Origin: Deltaproteobacteria bacterium
GTDB taxonomy: Bacteria; Myxococcota_A; UBA9160; UBA6930
Assembly: GCA_002687015.1 (NCBI GenBank)
Contig: NYZB01000122.1
Coordinates: 1 to 43,278, forward strand
DNA length: 43,278 bases
Direction: 5' to 3'
Below the pieces are notes generated by a model, which was given only the letters and a program-made list of their open reading frames with translations, was not told the origin of the DNA and did not search any database. This document shows, piece by piece, positions 36,030-43,278 of this stretch (its first letter is position 1; each line of letters opens with the position of its first letter). A program made the position numbers and the translations under genes.

Positions 36030-37298
36030 TCACGACTCGGGCTCGTGGACCCGGAACAGCAGGCCCGTCGGGATCTTGGGATGGAAGAAGGTCGACTTCT
36101 GCGGGAGGGTCTCGCCGGCCTCGGTGACCCGGAAGACGTCGTCGGGCGAGAGCGGGTTCAGGTACAGGGCCACCTGGCCACGACCTCCGCGGAGGTCCTT
36201 GGCCGTCTGCAGGGCGGACTTGGGGAAGGCCACGGCGCCGCTGCGCACCGCCTCGGCATCCAGGCCGAACACGCCCGACAAGACCTCGTCGTGGATCACC
36301 CGCACCGAGAGCTCGCCCTCGGCGGGCCGGGACCAGAGCACCAGACGGCCGCTCGCGTCATCGGCGGCGAACGCATAGCGGTCGGCCAGGGGGGCGAGCT
36401 CCGCCTCGAGCAGCGCCGGCACCTGCTCGGCGTCCTCGACGGCCAGCTCCCGGCTCTGCCAGCCGGCCCGGGTCAGCCGATCCCAGGCCGCCTCGTCCGG
36501 AGTGGGCGTGTCCACGACGAGGCGATGGATCGGCAGCAGCAGACTGCCGGGTGCGAAGGCGTTGGCGAAGTAGGTGAGCAGCCGCGACGAGGGATGGTCC
36601 GCAGGTGCGCCCTGCTCGCGCAGCGCGTCCCGGTGGGCCAGCGCCGTCTCGTAGCGATGGTGACCATCGGCGATCACCACCGGACGCTCCGCGAGGAAGG
36701 CCTGGATCCGCGCCACCGCAGCGGGGTCGCGGAGCGGCGCCAGGGTCTGCTCGACTCCCCCGTCATCGACCGCCCGGAGCGCGGACGGGTCGTCGAGAGC
36801 GCTCTCGTAGGCCTGGGCCAGCTTGTCGTCGCGATCTTCGTAGAGCATGAAGACCGCGGACAGGTTCGTCCGGGTCGCGCGCAGGATCTTCAAGCGGTCG
36901 GCCTTGGGCCCCTCGAGGGTGCGCTCGTGGGGCCTCACGACGCGGGCGGCGTAGTCCTCGAGGGCCAGGGCCGCGAAGAACCCCACGCGCTCGAGGCCGA
37001 GGCCGTCGGGAGTGGTGAAGCGCTGGCGAAGCACGTAGAAGGCGGGCTCGTCGTCGCGTCGCAGGACACCCTCGGCCCGCCAGGCCGCGATTGTCTCGGC
37101 CACCTCCCGGTAGTCCGTGTCCGCCTCCTCGGCGACGTCGCGGGTGAGCACGAGCCGGAGGGCGTTGTGCGGATGGCGGTCCCAGTAGAGCGCACGGTCT
37201 TCGGGGGCCACGACGTCGTAGACCGGAGCGATCACGTCGCCGAGTGCGACGCGGGACGGGTCGTAGCGAAGGGCGCGGAAGGGCTGGATGTCCGTCAT
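36030..37298 (-). CDS. DUF1015 family protein
   Basis: 422 residues starting MTDIQPFRALRYDPSRVALG, then DVIAPVYDVVAPEDRALYW. The central motif VVIADGHHRYETALAHRD is diagnostic of DUF1015. The C-terminal third contains KSALQTAKDLRGGRGQVALY and SDPEDVF-like residues. The family is widespread, has conserved His residues in GHHRY, and no proven reaction. ATG 37298 overlaps the stop of the threonylcarbamoyl-AMP synthase gene by 4 bases, so the two are coupled. The frame is open upstream through that gene, but homology starts here. Confidence 0.92.
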   Translation of the reverse strand: MTDIQPFRALRYDPSRVALGDVIAPVYDVVAPEDRALYWDRHPHNALRLVLTRDVAEEADTDYREVAETIAAWRAEGVLRRDDEPAFYVLRQRFTTPDGLGLERVGFFAALALEDYAARVVRPHERTLEGPKADRLKILRATRTNLSAVFMLYEDRDDKLAQAYESALDDPSALRAVDDGGVEQTLAPLRDPAAVARIQAFLAERPVVIADGHHRYETALAHRDALREQGAPADHPSSRLLTYFANAFAPGSLLLPIHRLVVDTPTPDEAAWDRLTRAGWQSRELAVEDAEQVPALLEAELAPLADRYAFAADDASGRLVLWSRPAEGELSVRVIHDEVLSGVFGLDAEAVRSGAVAFPKSALQTAKDLRGGRGQVALYLNPLSPDDVFRVTEAGETLPQKSTFFHPKIPTGLLFRVHEPES

Positions 37299-38005
37299 GA
37301 GGCTCGGGCTGCCTCCGGGTCGCTGAGCTGGCCGACCGCGGTTTCGGGCTCCGACCGGGCGAGCTGGCCGACCGCGGTTTCGAGTTCGGACCGGGAGAGC
37401 TGGCCCTCCCGCAGCACGCTGGGCGGGTCGGTCGTGCAGTCGAGCACCGTGCTGGCTGCGGCGCGACCACATTCCTCGCCAGCCAGCACGGCCACGCGCC
37501 CCGCCTCGGCGCACAGGGTGTGGGCGTCGGCCCGCGAGGACACCGCGCGGGCGCCGGAGAGGTTGAGGGAGGTGGCCGTCAGCGGGCCCAGACCCATGCG
37601 CTCGGCGGCCTGCGCGAGCTCGTTGGCGTCGGGATGCGGAGAGCAGCGAAGGCCGAGGGCGCCGTCGGCCCGAGCGACCCCCGCCGCGAAGGCCCTGCTG
37701 CCCTTGGATTCGCTCGCTGCGCGCACGACCAGGGTGAGGGGCCCGGGCCAGTACCGATGGGCCAGCTCGCGGGCGAGGTCACCGGCTTCGGGGGCGTGGC
37801 GAGCCAGCGCCCCGGCATCGGCGACCAGGATCGAGAGGGGCCGATCCGCGTCGCGTCCCTTGAAGGCGCGCAGGGCCGCCACCGCTGCCTCCGAGCGTGC
37901 ATTCGCCGCGAGGCCCCAGCTCGTCTCGGTCGGGAAGGCCAGCAGCCCGTCGTCTGCGAGATGCCGCAGGGCCCGTTCGATCCCCAGCTCCGGGGCGGCC
38001 TGCAC
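37295..38005 (-). CDS. tsaC: L-threonylcarbamoyladenylate synthase (YrdC/Sua5 domain) with repeated tail
   Basis: From GTG 38005 the product has 236 residues. The YrdC core makes threonylcarbamoyl-AMP for the t6A base of ANN-decoding tRNAs. Motifs are LLAFPTETSWGLAANA, AFKGRDADRPLSILVADA, RYWPGPLTLVVRAA and GLGPLTATSLNLSGA. Instead of the Sua5 C-terminal domain, the chain ends in a tail with two near-identical 12-residue units (SELETAVGQLAR and SEPETAVGQLSD). The start is 2 bases after the purD stop; the DUF1015 gene follows with an ATGA overlap. Confidence 0.92.
   Translation of the reverse strand: MQAAPELGIERALRHLADDGLLAFPTETSWGLAANARSEAAVAALRAFKGRDADRPLSILVADAGALARHAPEAGDLARELAHRYWPGPLTLVVRAASESKGSRAFAAGVARADGALGLRCSPHPDANELAQAAERMGLGPLTATSLNLSGARAVSSRADAHTLCAEAGRVAVLAGEECGRAAASTVLDCTTDPPSVLREGQLSRSELETAVGQLARSEPETAVGQLSDPEAARAS
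37325..37405. repeat. 36-bp tandem repeat in the 3' end of the synthase gene
   Basis: Units at 37325-37360 and 37361-37396 are nearly identical, and a 9-base partial third follows. The length is a multiple of three, so the repeat adds 12 residues per unit in frame. The duplication lies beyond the catalytic domain, where it should be tolerated. Confidence 0.85.
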
Positions 38006-38007
38006 GG

Positions 38008-39282
38008 CTAGCGGCCGAGGGCGCGAGCGGCGATGTCTTCGCGCCGGTGCAGGCCCTCGAAACGAATCTCGTCCGCGGCCGCGTAGGCGCGCGCGCGCGC
38101 GGTTGGCACGTCCGGACCTCTCGCCGTCACACCCAGCACGCGACCCCCCCTGGTGACGAAGTGCTCCCCGTCGAGTGCCGTGCCCGCGTGGAAGACCACG
38201 ACCCCTTCGCGCGCGGCCGCCTCGGCCAGACCCTCGATCGGCTTGCCCGTCTCGTAGGAGCGCGGATAGCCGCCGGAGGCCAACACCACACAGACCGCGG
38301 CGTCTTCGGCGGCGACGGTCTGGGGCTCGAGCTGGCCCCGGGCCGCGCCATCGAGCAGCGGGACCAGATCGCCGGTCATCTGGACGAACAGGCACTGGGT
38401 CTCGGGGTCCCCGAAGCGGACGTTGAACTCGACCACCCGGGGTCGACCGGCCTCGTCGATCATCAGGCCCACGTAGAGGACGCCGCTGAAGGGTGCGCCC
38501 TCCTCGCGCATGCCGCGCAGGGTGGGATGCACGATCTCCTCGAGCACCTGCTTCTCGACGGCGGGGCTCACGACGGGCGCCGGCGCGTAGGCGCCCATCC
38601 CCCCGGTGTTCTCCCCGCGGTCGCCGTCGAGGGCGCGCTTGTGGTCCTGGGCCGACGCCAGCGTGACGACCCGCTCGCCATCGGAGATCGCGTAGTAGGA
38701 GGCCTCTTCGCCTTCCAGCCGCTCCTCGACCAGCACCTGGTCGCCCGCGGCACCGAAACGGCGATCGGCCATGATCTCGCGGAGGGCGGCCTCGGCATCC
38801 GTGGGGCCGTCGCAGACCGCCACGCCCTTGCCCGCGGCGAGCCCGTCCGCCTTGACGACGCAGGGACCGGCCAGCCCCTTCGCGTGGTCGATGGCCTCGC
38901 CCAGCACGGTGAAGGTCGCGAAGGCCGGCTGGGGGATGGCGTGGCGCGCCATGAACTCGCGGGCAAAGGTCTTGCTGCCCTCGAGACGCGCGGCCGCCGC
39001 CGACGGGCCGAAGACCCGCAGGCCCGACTCCCGGAGCCGATCGGCCACACCGTCCGCCAGGGGATCCTCCGGGCCGATCACGACCAGCTCGATCTGGTTC
39101 TCGCGGGCGACGCGGATCAACCCCTCGGAGTCGCCGGCCGCCACGTCGGGAACGAGGGTGGCGTCGTCCGCCATGGCGTCGCTGCCCGGCGCGGCCCACA
39201 CGCCGTCGACCAGGGGGCTCTGCGCGATCTTCCAGACCAGCGCGTGCTCGCGTCCGCCGGAGCCGGCAACCAGGACCCGCAT
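38008..39282 (-). CDS. purD: Phosphoribosylamine-glycine ligase PurD
   Basis: 424 residues, normal PurD length. It starts MRVLVAGSGGREHALVWKIA. The ATP-grasp parts follow: GPEDPLADGVADRL, GPCVVKADGLAAGKGV, VLVEERLEGEEASYYAISDG and FNVRFGDPETQCL with the metal ligands. PurD makes glycinamide ribonucleotide in purine synthesis. It is first in a purD-tsaC-DUF1015 set on the minus strand, 105 bases downstream of the MlaF-like gene. No purH or other pur gene lies nearby. Confidence 0.97.
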   Translation of the reverse strand: MRVLVAGSGGREHALVWKIAQSPLVDGVWAAPGSDAMADDATLVPDVAAGDSEGLIRVARENQIELVVIGPEDPLADGVADRLRESGLRVFGPSAAAARLEGSKTFAREFMARHAIPQPAFATFTVLGEAIDHAKGLAGPCVVKADGLAAGKGVAVCDGPTDAEAALREIMADRRFGAAGDQVLVEERLEGEEASYYAISDGERVVTLASAQDHKRALDGDRGENTGGMGAYAPAPVVSPAVEKQVLEEIVHPTLRGMREEGAPFSGVLYVGLMIDEAGRPRVVEFNVRFGDPETQCLFVQMTGDLVPLLDGAARGQLEPQTVAAEDAAVCVVLASGGYPRSYETGKPIEGLAEAAAREGVVVFHAGTALDGEHFVTRGGRVLGVTARGPDVPTARARAYAAADEIRFEGLHRREDIAARALGR

Positions 39283-39387
39283 CGGGGCCTCCGAAGACGA
39301 ATGGATGGGGGAAACCGTCGAGACGTCGGAGGTTTACAGGCCGCCCACCCGACCGTCAACGCACCGGACCCGGGTCTCGTCCGCGAC

Positions 39388-40194
39388 CTAGCCGTGGATC
39401 GGGCCGTGGGCGCTGCCGGAGAGGAACTGGCGGACCACCTCGTGGGTCGAGGCGCGCAGCTCGTCGGGAGAGCCGCTCTCGATCACCCGGCCCTGGTACA
39501 GGAAGGCGATCCGGTCGGCGATCTTGAACGCCGCGCCCAGGTCGTGGGTGATGCACAGGACCGTCACCCCGAGCCGGTCCCGCATCTGGAGGATCAGCTC
39601 GCTGATCGTATCCGCCATGATGGGGTCGAGGCCCGTGGTCGGCTCGTCGACGAGCAACAGGCGGGGGTTGTGGGCGATCCCCCGGGCCAGCGCGACCCGC
39701 TTGCGCATGCCGCCAGAGAGCTCGGAGGGATAGCGGCCCTGGATGTCCTTGAGCCCCACCATCAGGAGGGTCTCGCGCACGAGGTCGGCGATCTCGGCCC
39801 GCTGCCAGCCCCGCGTGTGGCGCAGGGCGAAGCCGACGTTCTCCTCGACCGTCATGGAGTCGAAGAGCGCTCCGAACTGGAAGAGCATGCCCACCTGCAT
39901 CATCAGCTCGCGCGTCTCCACGCGCCCCAGGTCACGCACCTCCCGGCCCAGGAGCCGCACCGAGCCGGCATCGTAGGACTCGAGACCGAGCAGGATGCGA
40001 AGGGTGGTGGACTTTCCGCCGCCGCTCCCGCCCAGCACCACGGTCACCTCGCCGGCGCGGGCCTCCAGATCGAGCCCGCGCAGCAGCGGCTCCCCCTGGA
40101 AGGACTTCTCCACGCCTTCGAGCACGGCCATCTCACCGTTGCCCGCGCTGGGGGAGGCCCTGGAGACCGTATGGGGAGGGGAGGAGAGCGCCAC
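39388..40194 (-). CDS. ABC transporter ATP-binding protein, MlaF-like
   Basis: 268 residues. Walker A is GGSGGGKSTTLRILLGL near 55. The Q-loop region MMQVGMLFQFGALFDSMTVE is typical of MlaF/Ttg2A, where it reads FQ.GALFDS. The signature is LSGGMRKRVALARGIAHNP, Walker B LLLVDEPTTGLDP and the H-loop ITHDLGAA. MlaF powers phospholipid transport between the membranes with MlaE, MlaD and MlaB. None of these partners lies downstream, where purD follows instead; alr is 25 bases upstream. The start is probably the GTG at 40194; an internal Met 21 residues in is closer to the usual start. Confidence 0.9.
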   Translation of the reverse strand: MALSSPPHTVSRASPSAGNGEMAVLEGVEKSFQGEPLLRGLDLEARAGEVTVVLGGSGGGKSTTLRILLGLESYDAGSVRLLGREVRDLGRVETRELMMQVGMLFQFGALFDSMTVEENVGFALRHTRGWQRAEIADLVRETLLMVGLKDIQGRYPSELSGGMRKRVALARGIAHNPRLLLVDEPTTGLDPIMADTISELILQMRDRLGVTVLCITHDLGAAFKIADRIAFLYQGRVIESGSPDELRASTHEVVRQFLSGSAHGPIHG

Positions 40195-40219
40195 GCGGGC
40201 GAAGGGTAGCGAGATGGCC

Positions 40220-41359
40220 CTAGGAATCGGTGCGCACGCGCACCTTTCGGGGGACCCGCGTGCCGACCCGGACGAGCAGCTCGTAGGCGAGGGTGCCGGC
40301 GAGCTCGGCCACGGCCTCGACCGGCAGGGCCGGCTCCCCGAACAGCACCACCCGATCCCCGATCTTCGCGGGGGCCGACCCGACGTCCAGGGTGACCAGG
40401 TCCATCGAGACCCGACCCGCGAAGGGCCTCTCGATCCCGTTCACGAGCGCGACCCCGGTGTTCGCCAGGCTCCACGGGACACCGTCCGCGTAGCCGATCG
40501 GCAGGGTCGCGATGCGGCCCTCGCACTTCGCGACCCAGCTGCCGCCGTACCCGACCGCCCTGCCGGCCGCGACGTCCCTGAGGTTCACGATGGCCGTCTC
40601 CAGGGTCATGACCGGAGTGAGCTCCGCACGGGCCTTCTGGTGGGGCGCCGGGGCGACCCCGTAGAGCATGAGGCCGGGCCGCACGGCGTTGACCGCAGCG
40701 GGAAGGACCGATTCGAGCTCGGGTGTGGCCAGCAGGCCTGCGGAGTTCGCCACGTGCACCCGGCGTAGCGAGCGGCCACCGTCGGGCAGTGCGTCCAGGA
40801 CGCCCGCGAAGCGCACGAGCTGCTCGACGGAAGGGGCCGGATCTTCCTCGTCGGCCCGGGAGAGATGCGTGTAGATGCCATCCAGCTCGAGCTCCGGCGC
40901 CTCCTCGATCGCCCTCGCGAGCTCGGCGACCTGCTCCGCGGGAACGCCCATCCGCGCCATGCCGGTGTCGACCTCCAGCTGCAGGGCCAGGGGTGCCCGG
41001 CCGACCGGGGCCGCGGCCCGCAGCCAGGGGAGCTGCCCCATGTGGTGGACCGCCACAGTGAGCCCGTGGGCCGCCGCCGTCTCGGCCTCGGCCGCGTCGT
41101 GAATCCCGCCGAGCACCAGCAGGCTCGTCTGGATGCCGGCCCCGCGAAGCTCCCGGGCCTCGTCGACCGTGGCCACGGCCAGCTCCCGACAGCCGGCTTC
41201 GAGCAGGCCCCTGGCGACCGTGCGGGCACCGTGCCCATAGCCGTCGGCCTTCACGACCGCGATGACCTCCCGGCCCGCAGCCAGGCGGCGCGCCTCGCCG
41301 AAGTTGGCGGCGAGCGCCTCCGGATCGATCCACGCGACCGTCGGCCGCTCTCCGCTCAC
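40220..41359 (-). CDS. alr: Alanine racemase
   Basis: 379 residues from GTG 41359, preceded by GGAGGG 3 bases upstream. The frame is open further to ATG 41401, but homology starts here: [20 protein letters not shown]. The PLP-binding lysine is Lys37 in [11 protein letters not shown]. The catalytic-site region has [33 protein letters not shown] and the C-terminal [10 protein letters not shown]. The enzyme interconverts L- and D-alanine for peptidoglycan. It is first of a pair with the MlaF-like gene and divergent from thiS. Confidence 0.96.
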   Translation of the reverse strand: MSGERPTVAWIDPEALAANFGEARRLAAGREVIAVVKADGYGHGARTVARGLLEAGCRELAVATVDEARELRGAGIQTSLLVLGGIHDAAEAETAAAHGLTVAVHHMGQLPWLRAAAPVGRAPLALQLEVDTGMARMGVPAEQVAELARAIEEAPELELDGIYTHLSRADEEDPAPSVEQLVRFAGVLDALPDGGRSLRRVHVANSAGLLATPELESVLPAAVNAVRPGLMLYGVAPAPHQKARAELTPVMTLETAIVNLRDVAAGRAVGYGGSWVAKCEGRIATLPIGYADGVPWSLANTGVALVNGIERPFAGRVSMDLVTLDVGSAPAKIGDRVVLFGEPALPVEAVAELAGTLAYELLVRVGTRVPRKVRVRTDS

Positions 41360-41472
41360 CCGCCCTCCCCTCGCTCCTGCCGTGGAGCCACTGCCTGCCA
41401 TCAACTTAACCCGCTTTGGGCAGGGCGAAGCGCCGACGGATTGCATACGCTCGGCGAGGGTCCCCCACCACG

Positions 41473-41685
41473 ATGCAGGCGTCGCACGAGATCCAGGTGA
41501 ACGGAGAGCCGCTCACGGTGCCCGCCGGTTCCACGGTGGCGGATCTGGTGGAACAGCTCGCGCTCGGGGGCCGCAAGATCGCCGTGGCGGTCAACCGGGA
41601 CGTGGTTCCCAAGTCGCACTTCGGACGCCGGCGCATCGAGGCCGCCGACCGGGTGGAGATCCTCGAGGCCGTCGGAGGCGGTTAG
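41473..41685 (+). CDS. thiS: Sulfur carrier protein ThiS
   Basis: 70 residues with a ubiquitin-like fold, starting [20 protein letters not shown]. The end is EILEAVGGG, giving the C-terminal Gly-Gly that is adenylated and thiolated to carry sulfur for the thiazole ring of thiamine. It is followed 11 bases later by thiG. The 113 bases to alr hold no visible TPP riboswitch. A longer reading frame begins upstream, but the Met chosen fits the family length. Confidence 0.95.
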   Translation: MQASHEIQVNGEPLTVPAGSTVADLVEQLALGGRKIAVAVNRDVVPKSHFGRRRIEAADRVEILEAVGGG

Positions 41686-41696
41686 GAGAGAGAGCA

Positions 41697-42470
41697 TTGA
41701 CCAGCGCCTACACCCTCGGAAGCCACTCCTTCGAGTCGCGCCTGATCGTCGGCAGCGGCAAGTACGACTCGTTCCAGACCCAGCTCGAGGCCACCGAGGC
41801 CAGCGGTGCGGACATGATCACCGTGGCCCTGCGTCGCGTGGACCTCTCGGTCGGCAAGAGCGAGAACGTCCTCGGCTACGTGCCCGAAGGCGTGACGATC
41901 CTCCCGAACACCGCCGGCTGCTTCAATGTCGAAGACGCGGTCAGCACCGCCCAGCTCGGCCGCGAGCTCCTGGACCATGGCCTCGTCAAGCTCGAGGTGA
42001 TCGGAGACGAGCGCACCCTCTTCCCGGACGTCGCCGCGACCCTCGAGGCCGCGCGCATCCTCGTCGAGGACGGCTTCGAGGTGCTGCCCTACATCACCGA
42101 CGACCCCGTGGCGTGCCAGCAGCTGGCCGCGATGGGCTGCGCGGCCGTCATGCCCCTGGCCGCGCCGATCGGGTCGGGCCTGGGCATCCGCAACCCGGCC
42201 AACCTGCGCATCATCCTGGAGACGGTCGAGGTGCCCGTGATCGTCGACGCGGGCGTCGGTACCGCCAGCGACGCGGCCCTCGCCATGGAGCTCGGCGTGA
42301 CGGCCCTGCTCATGAACACCGCCATCGCGGGCGCGAAGGAGCCCGTGGCCATGGCGCGGGCCATGCGCCTGGCCGTGGAGGCGGGGCGCCTGGCCTACCA
42401 GTCCGGCCGCATCCCCCGGCGCCTCTACGCCACTGCGTCGAGCCCGCTGGACGGCCTCGCCAGCTTCTGA
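41697..42470 (+). CDS. thiG: Thiazole synthase ThiG
   Basis: 257 residues from TTG 41697, with AGGAG at 41684-41688. It begins [20 protein letters not shown], the standard ThiG opening. The active-site lysine is in [12 protein letters not shown]. Other motifs are [60 protein letters not shown] and [19 protein letters not shown]. ThiG forms the thiamine thiazole from deoxyxylulose phosphate, ThiS thiocarboxylate and dehydroglycine. It lies between thiS and thiE. Confidence 0.96.
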   Translation: MTSAYTLGSHSFESRLIVGSGKYDSFQTQLEATEASGADMITVALRRVDLSVGKSENVLGYVPEGVTILPNTAGCFNVEDAVSTAQLGRELLDHGLVKLEVIGDERTLFPDVAATLEAARILVEDGFEVLPYITDDPVACQQLAAMGCAAVMPLAAPIGSGLGIRNPANLRIILETVEVPVIVDAGVGTASDAALAMELGVTALLMNTAIAGAKEPVAMARAMRLAVEAGRLAYQSGRIPRRLYATASSPLDGLASF

Positions 42471-42508
42471 CTTGCACCGCAGCCCCACCCGTCTGGCCAG
42501 GTCCTGAG

Positions 42509-43138
42509 GTGCAGCGCCGCATCCTCTGTCTGGTGACCGATCCGAAGGCGGGCCGCGGCCCACTGCCGAAGCGGGTAGCGGCGGCGATCCGGGGAGGCGT
42601 CGACTGGGTCCAGGTGCGCGACCGGTCGCTGGGAGGCGCCGAGCTGCTCGCCCTGCTCGACGAGCTGCGCCGGGAGGCCGGTCCCTCCCCGGTGCGCTGG
42701 CTCGTCAACCGCAGGGTGGACGTGGCCCTGGCCGGCGGCGCGGACGGCGCGCACCTCGGCTTCGATGCCATGCCAGCCGCCGAGGCCCGGGTCCTGCTCG
42801 GCCCCCACGCGCAGATCGGCGTCGCGACCCACGGGGCCGACGAGCTCCGGGAAGACGAAGTCACCCGAAAGGCCGTGAGCTACGCCCACCTGGCGCCCAT
42901 CTACGCGCCGCTCTCGAAGGAGAGCCATCGGCCACCCCTGGGTCTCGAGGCCCTGGAACGGGCGCAGGAGGTCGGGGTTCCCATCCTCGCACAGGGCGGC
43001 ATCACGGCGGCCCGCGTGCGAGGATGCATCGCGGCCGGGGCGGCCGGCGTGGCCGTGACCGGTGAGATCCTCGCGGCGGACGACCCCGAGGCGGCGGCCC
43101 GCGCCCTGCGCGCCGCCCTGGAGGATCGAGATGGGTAG
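42509..43138 (+). CDS. thiE: Thiamine-phosphate synthase ThiE
   Basis: 209 residues from GTG 42509. ILCLVTDPKAG is followed by GGVDWVQVRDRSLGGAELL, with the pyrophosphate-binding Arg, then RWLVNRRVDVALAGGADGAH, YAHLAPIYAPLSKE and PILAQGGITAARVRGCIAAG. ThiE joins the pyrimidine and thiazole halves of thiamine. The start lies 38 bases after thiG; the ribosome-binding site is weak. The frame is open upstream, but the family begins here. Its last codons overlap the next gene by 8 bases. Confidence 0.93.
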   Translation: MQRRILCLVTDPKAGRGPLPKRVAAAIRGGVDWVQVRDRSLGGAELLALLDELRREAGPSPVRWLVNRRVDVALAGGADGAHLGFDAMPAAEARVLLGPHAQIGVATHGADELREDEVTRKAVSYAHLAPIYAPLSKESHRPPLGLEALERAQEVGVPILAQGGITAARVRGCIAAGAAGVAVTGEILAADDPEAAARALRAALEDRDG

Positions 43139-43278
43139 CGGACGGGCTTGGATCGCGGTCGGCCTGGCCCTGTGGGCCGGCGCGGCCTCGAGCGCCTTCG
43201 CGGCGAGCCCCGACGAGCGCAGTCTGGAGGAGCGCATCGTCGCGGTCTCGAAGAAGGTCACCCCCTCGGTGGTGCACA
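43131..43278 (+). CDS. HtrA/DegP-like serine protease, N-terminal fragment
   Basis: Only the first 49 codons are present; the frame runs off the window. MGSGRAWIAVGLALWAGAAS is followed by SAFAAS, a signal peptide with a cleavage site near residue 26. Then SLEERIVAVSKKVTPSVVH matches the start of the trypsin-like domain of HtrA/DegP proteases. No catalytic residue falls within the window, so the assignment rests on the opening alone. The ATG overlaps the end of thiE by 8 bases. Confidence 0.55.
   Translation, partial: MGSGRAWIAVGLALWAGAASSAFAASPDERSLEERIVAVSKKVTPSVVH

Noticed and set aside
41402-41472. TPP riboswitch before thiS
   Set aside because: The 70 bases upstream lack the conserved THI-box core and are too short for the full aptamer.

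Overview
The window is high-GC (clearly above 60% by eye), tightly packed bacterial DNA. Two things suggest a deltaproteobacterial or Myxococcota-like Gram-negative: the gene families present, and a secreted protein that carries a DNDGDG calcium-type motif and a Cys-Gly/hydrophobic/poly-Arg C-terminus. That placement is inference; no rRNA or other taxonomic marker was compared. I see no rRNA, tRNA, CRISPR array, phage or transposase gene.

Positions 1-27300 hold a surface-polysaccharide locus with its regulators. It contains four glycosyltransferase-type genes (one cut by the left edge), an AsnB-type amidotransferase, two O-antigen-type flippases, a fused dehydrogenase/Gfo-Idh-MocA oxidoreductase and the broken remnant of a second oxidoreductase. 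It also has an overlapping trio (an HPr-kinase-like P-loop protein, a thymidylate-kinase-like protein and a TagF-like glycerophosphotransferase), a second TagF-like paralogue, an AglQ-like (alpha/alpha)6 protein, a GT-C-like membrane protein and a 1010-residue glycoside-hydrolase-like secreted protein. Two SAM methyltransferases and a secreted beta-helix protein complete it. A histidine kinase and an NtrC-type sigma-54 activator close the region and could control it. Read together, the genes could make nucleotide-activated sugars, assemble and modify a lipid-linked glycan (perhaps with glycerol-phosphate-like units), flip it, polymerise it and trim it outside the cell.

Positions 27393-43278 are mostly housekeeping. 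They include ligA, a heparinase II/III-family protein, rsmI, yraN, a cupin and the ribosomal/tRNA-modification operon rpsP-khpA-rimM-trmD-rplS. Upstream of that operon on the same strand are a small zinc-ribbon gene, a DUF721/DciA-like gene, a DUF1015 gene, a threonylcarbamoyl-AMP synthase gene, purD, an MlaF-like ABC ATPase gene and alr. On the plus strand thiS-thiG-thiE leads into the first codons of an HtrA/DegP-like protease.

The least ordinary signals are these. (i) Three genes appear to start at ATC or ATT codons placed correctly behind Shine-Dalgarno sequences, and rimM has no usable canonical start before its conserved N-terminus. (ii) An 85-bp palindrome lies exactly between a truncated oxidoreductase gene and a flippase gene without an ATG. 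(iii) The kinase-kinase-TagF trio and a TagF pair occur in a Gram-negative-looking locus. (iv) The beta-helix protein ends in a sorting-signal-like tail.
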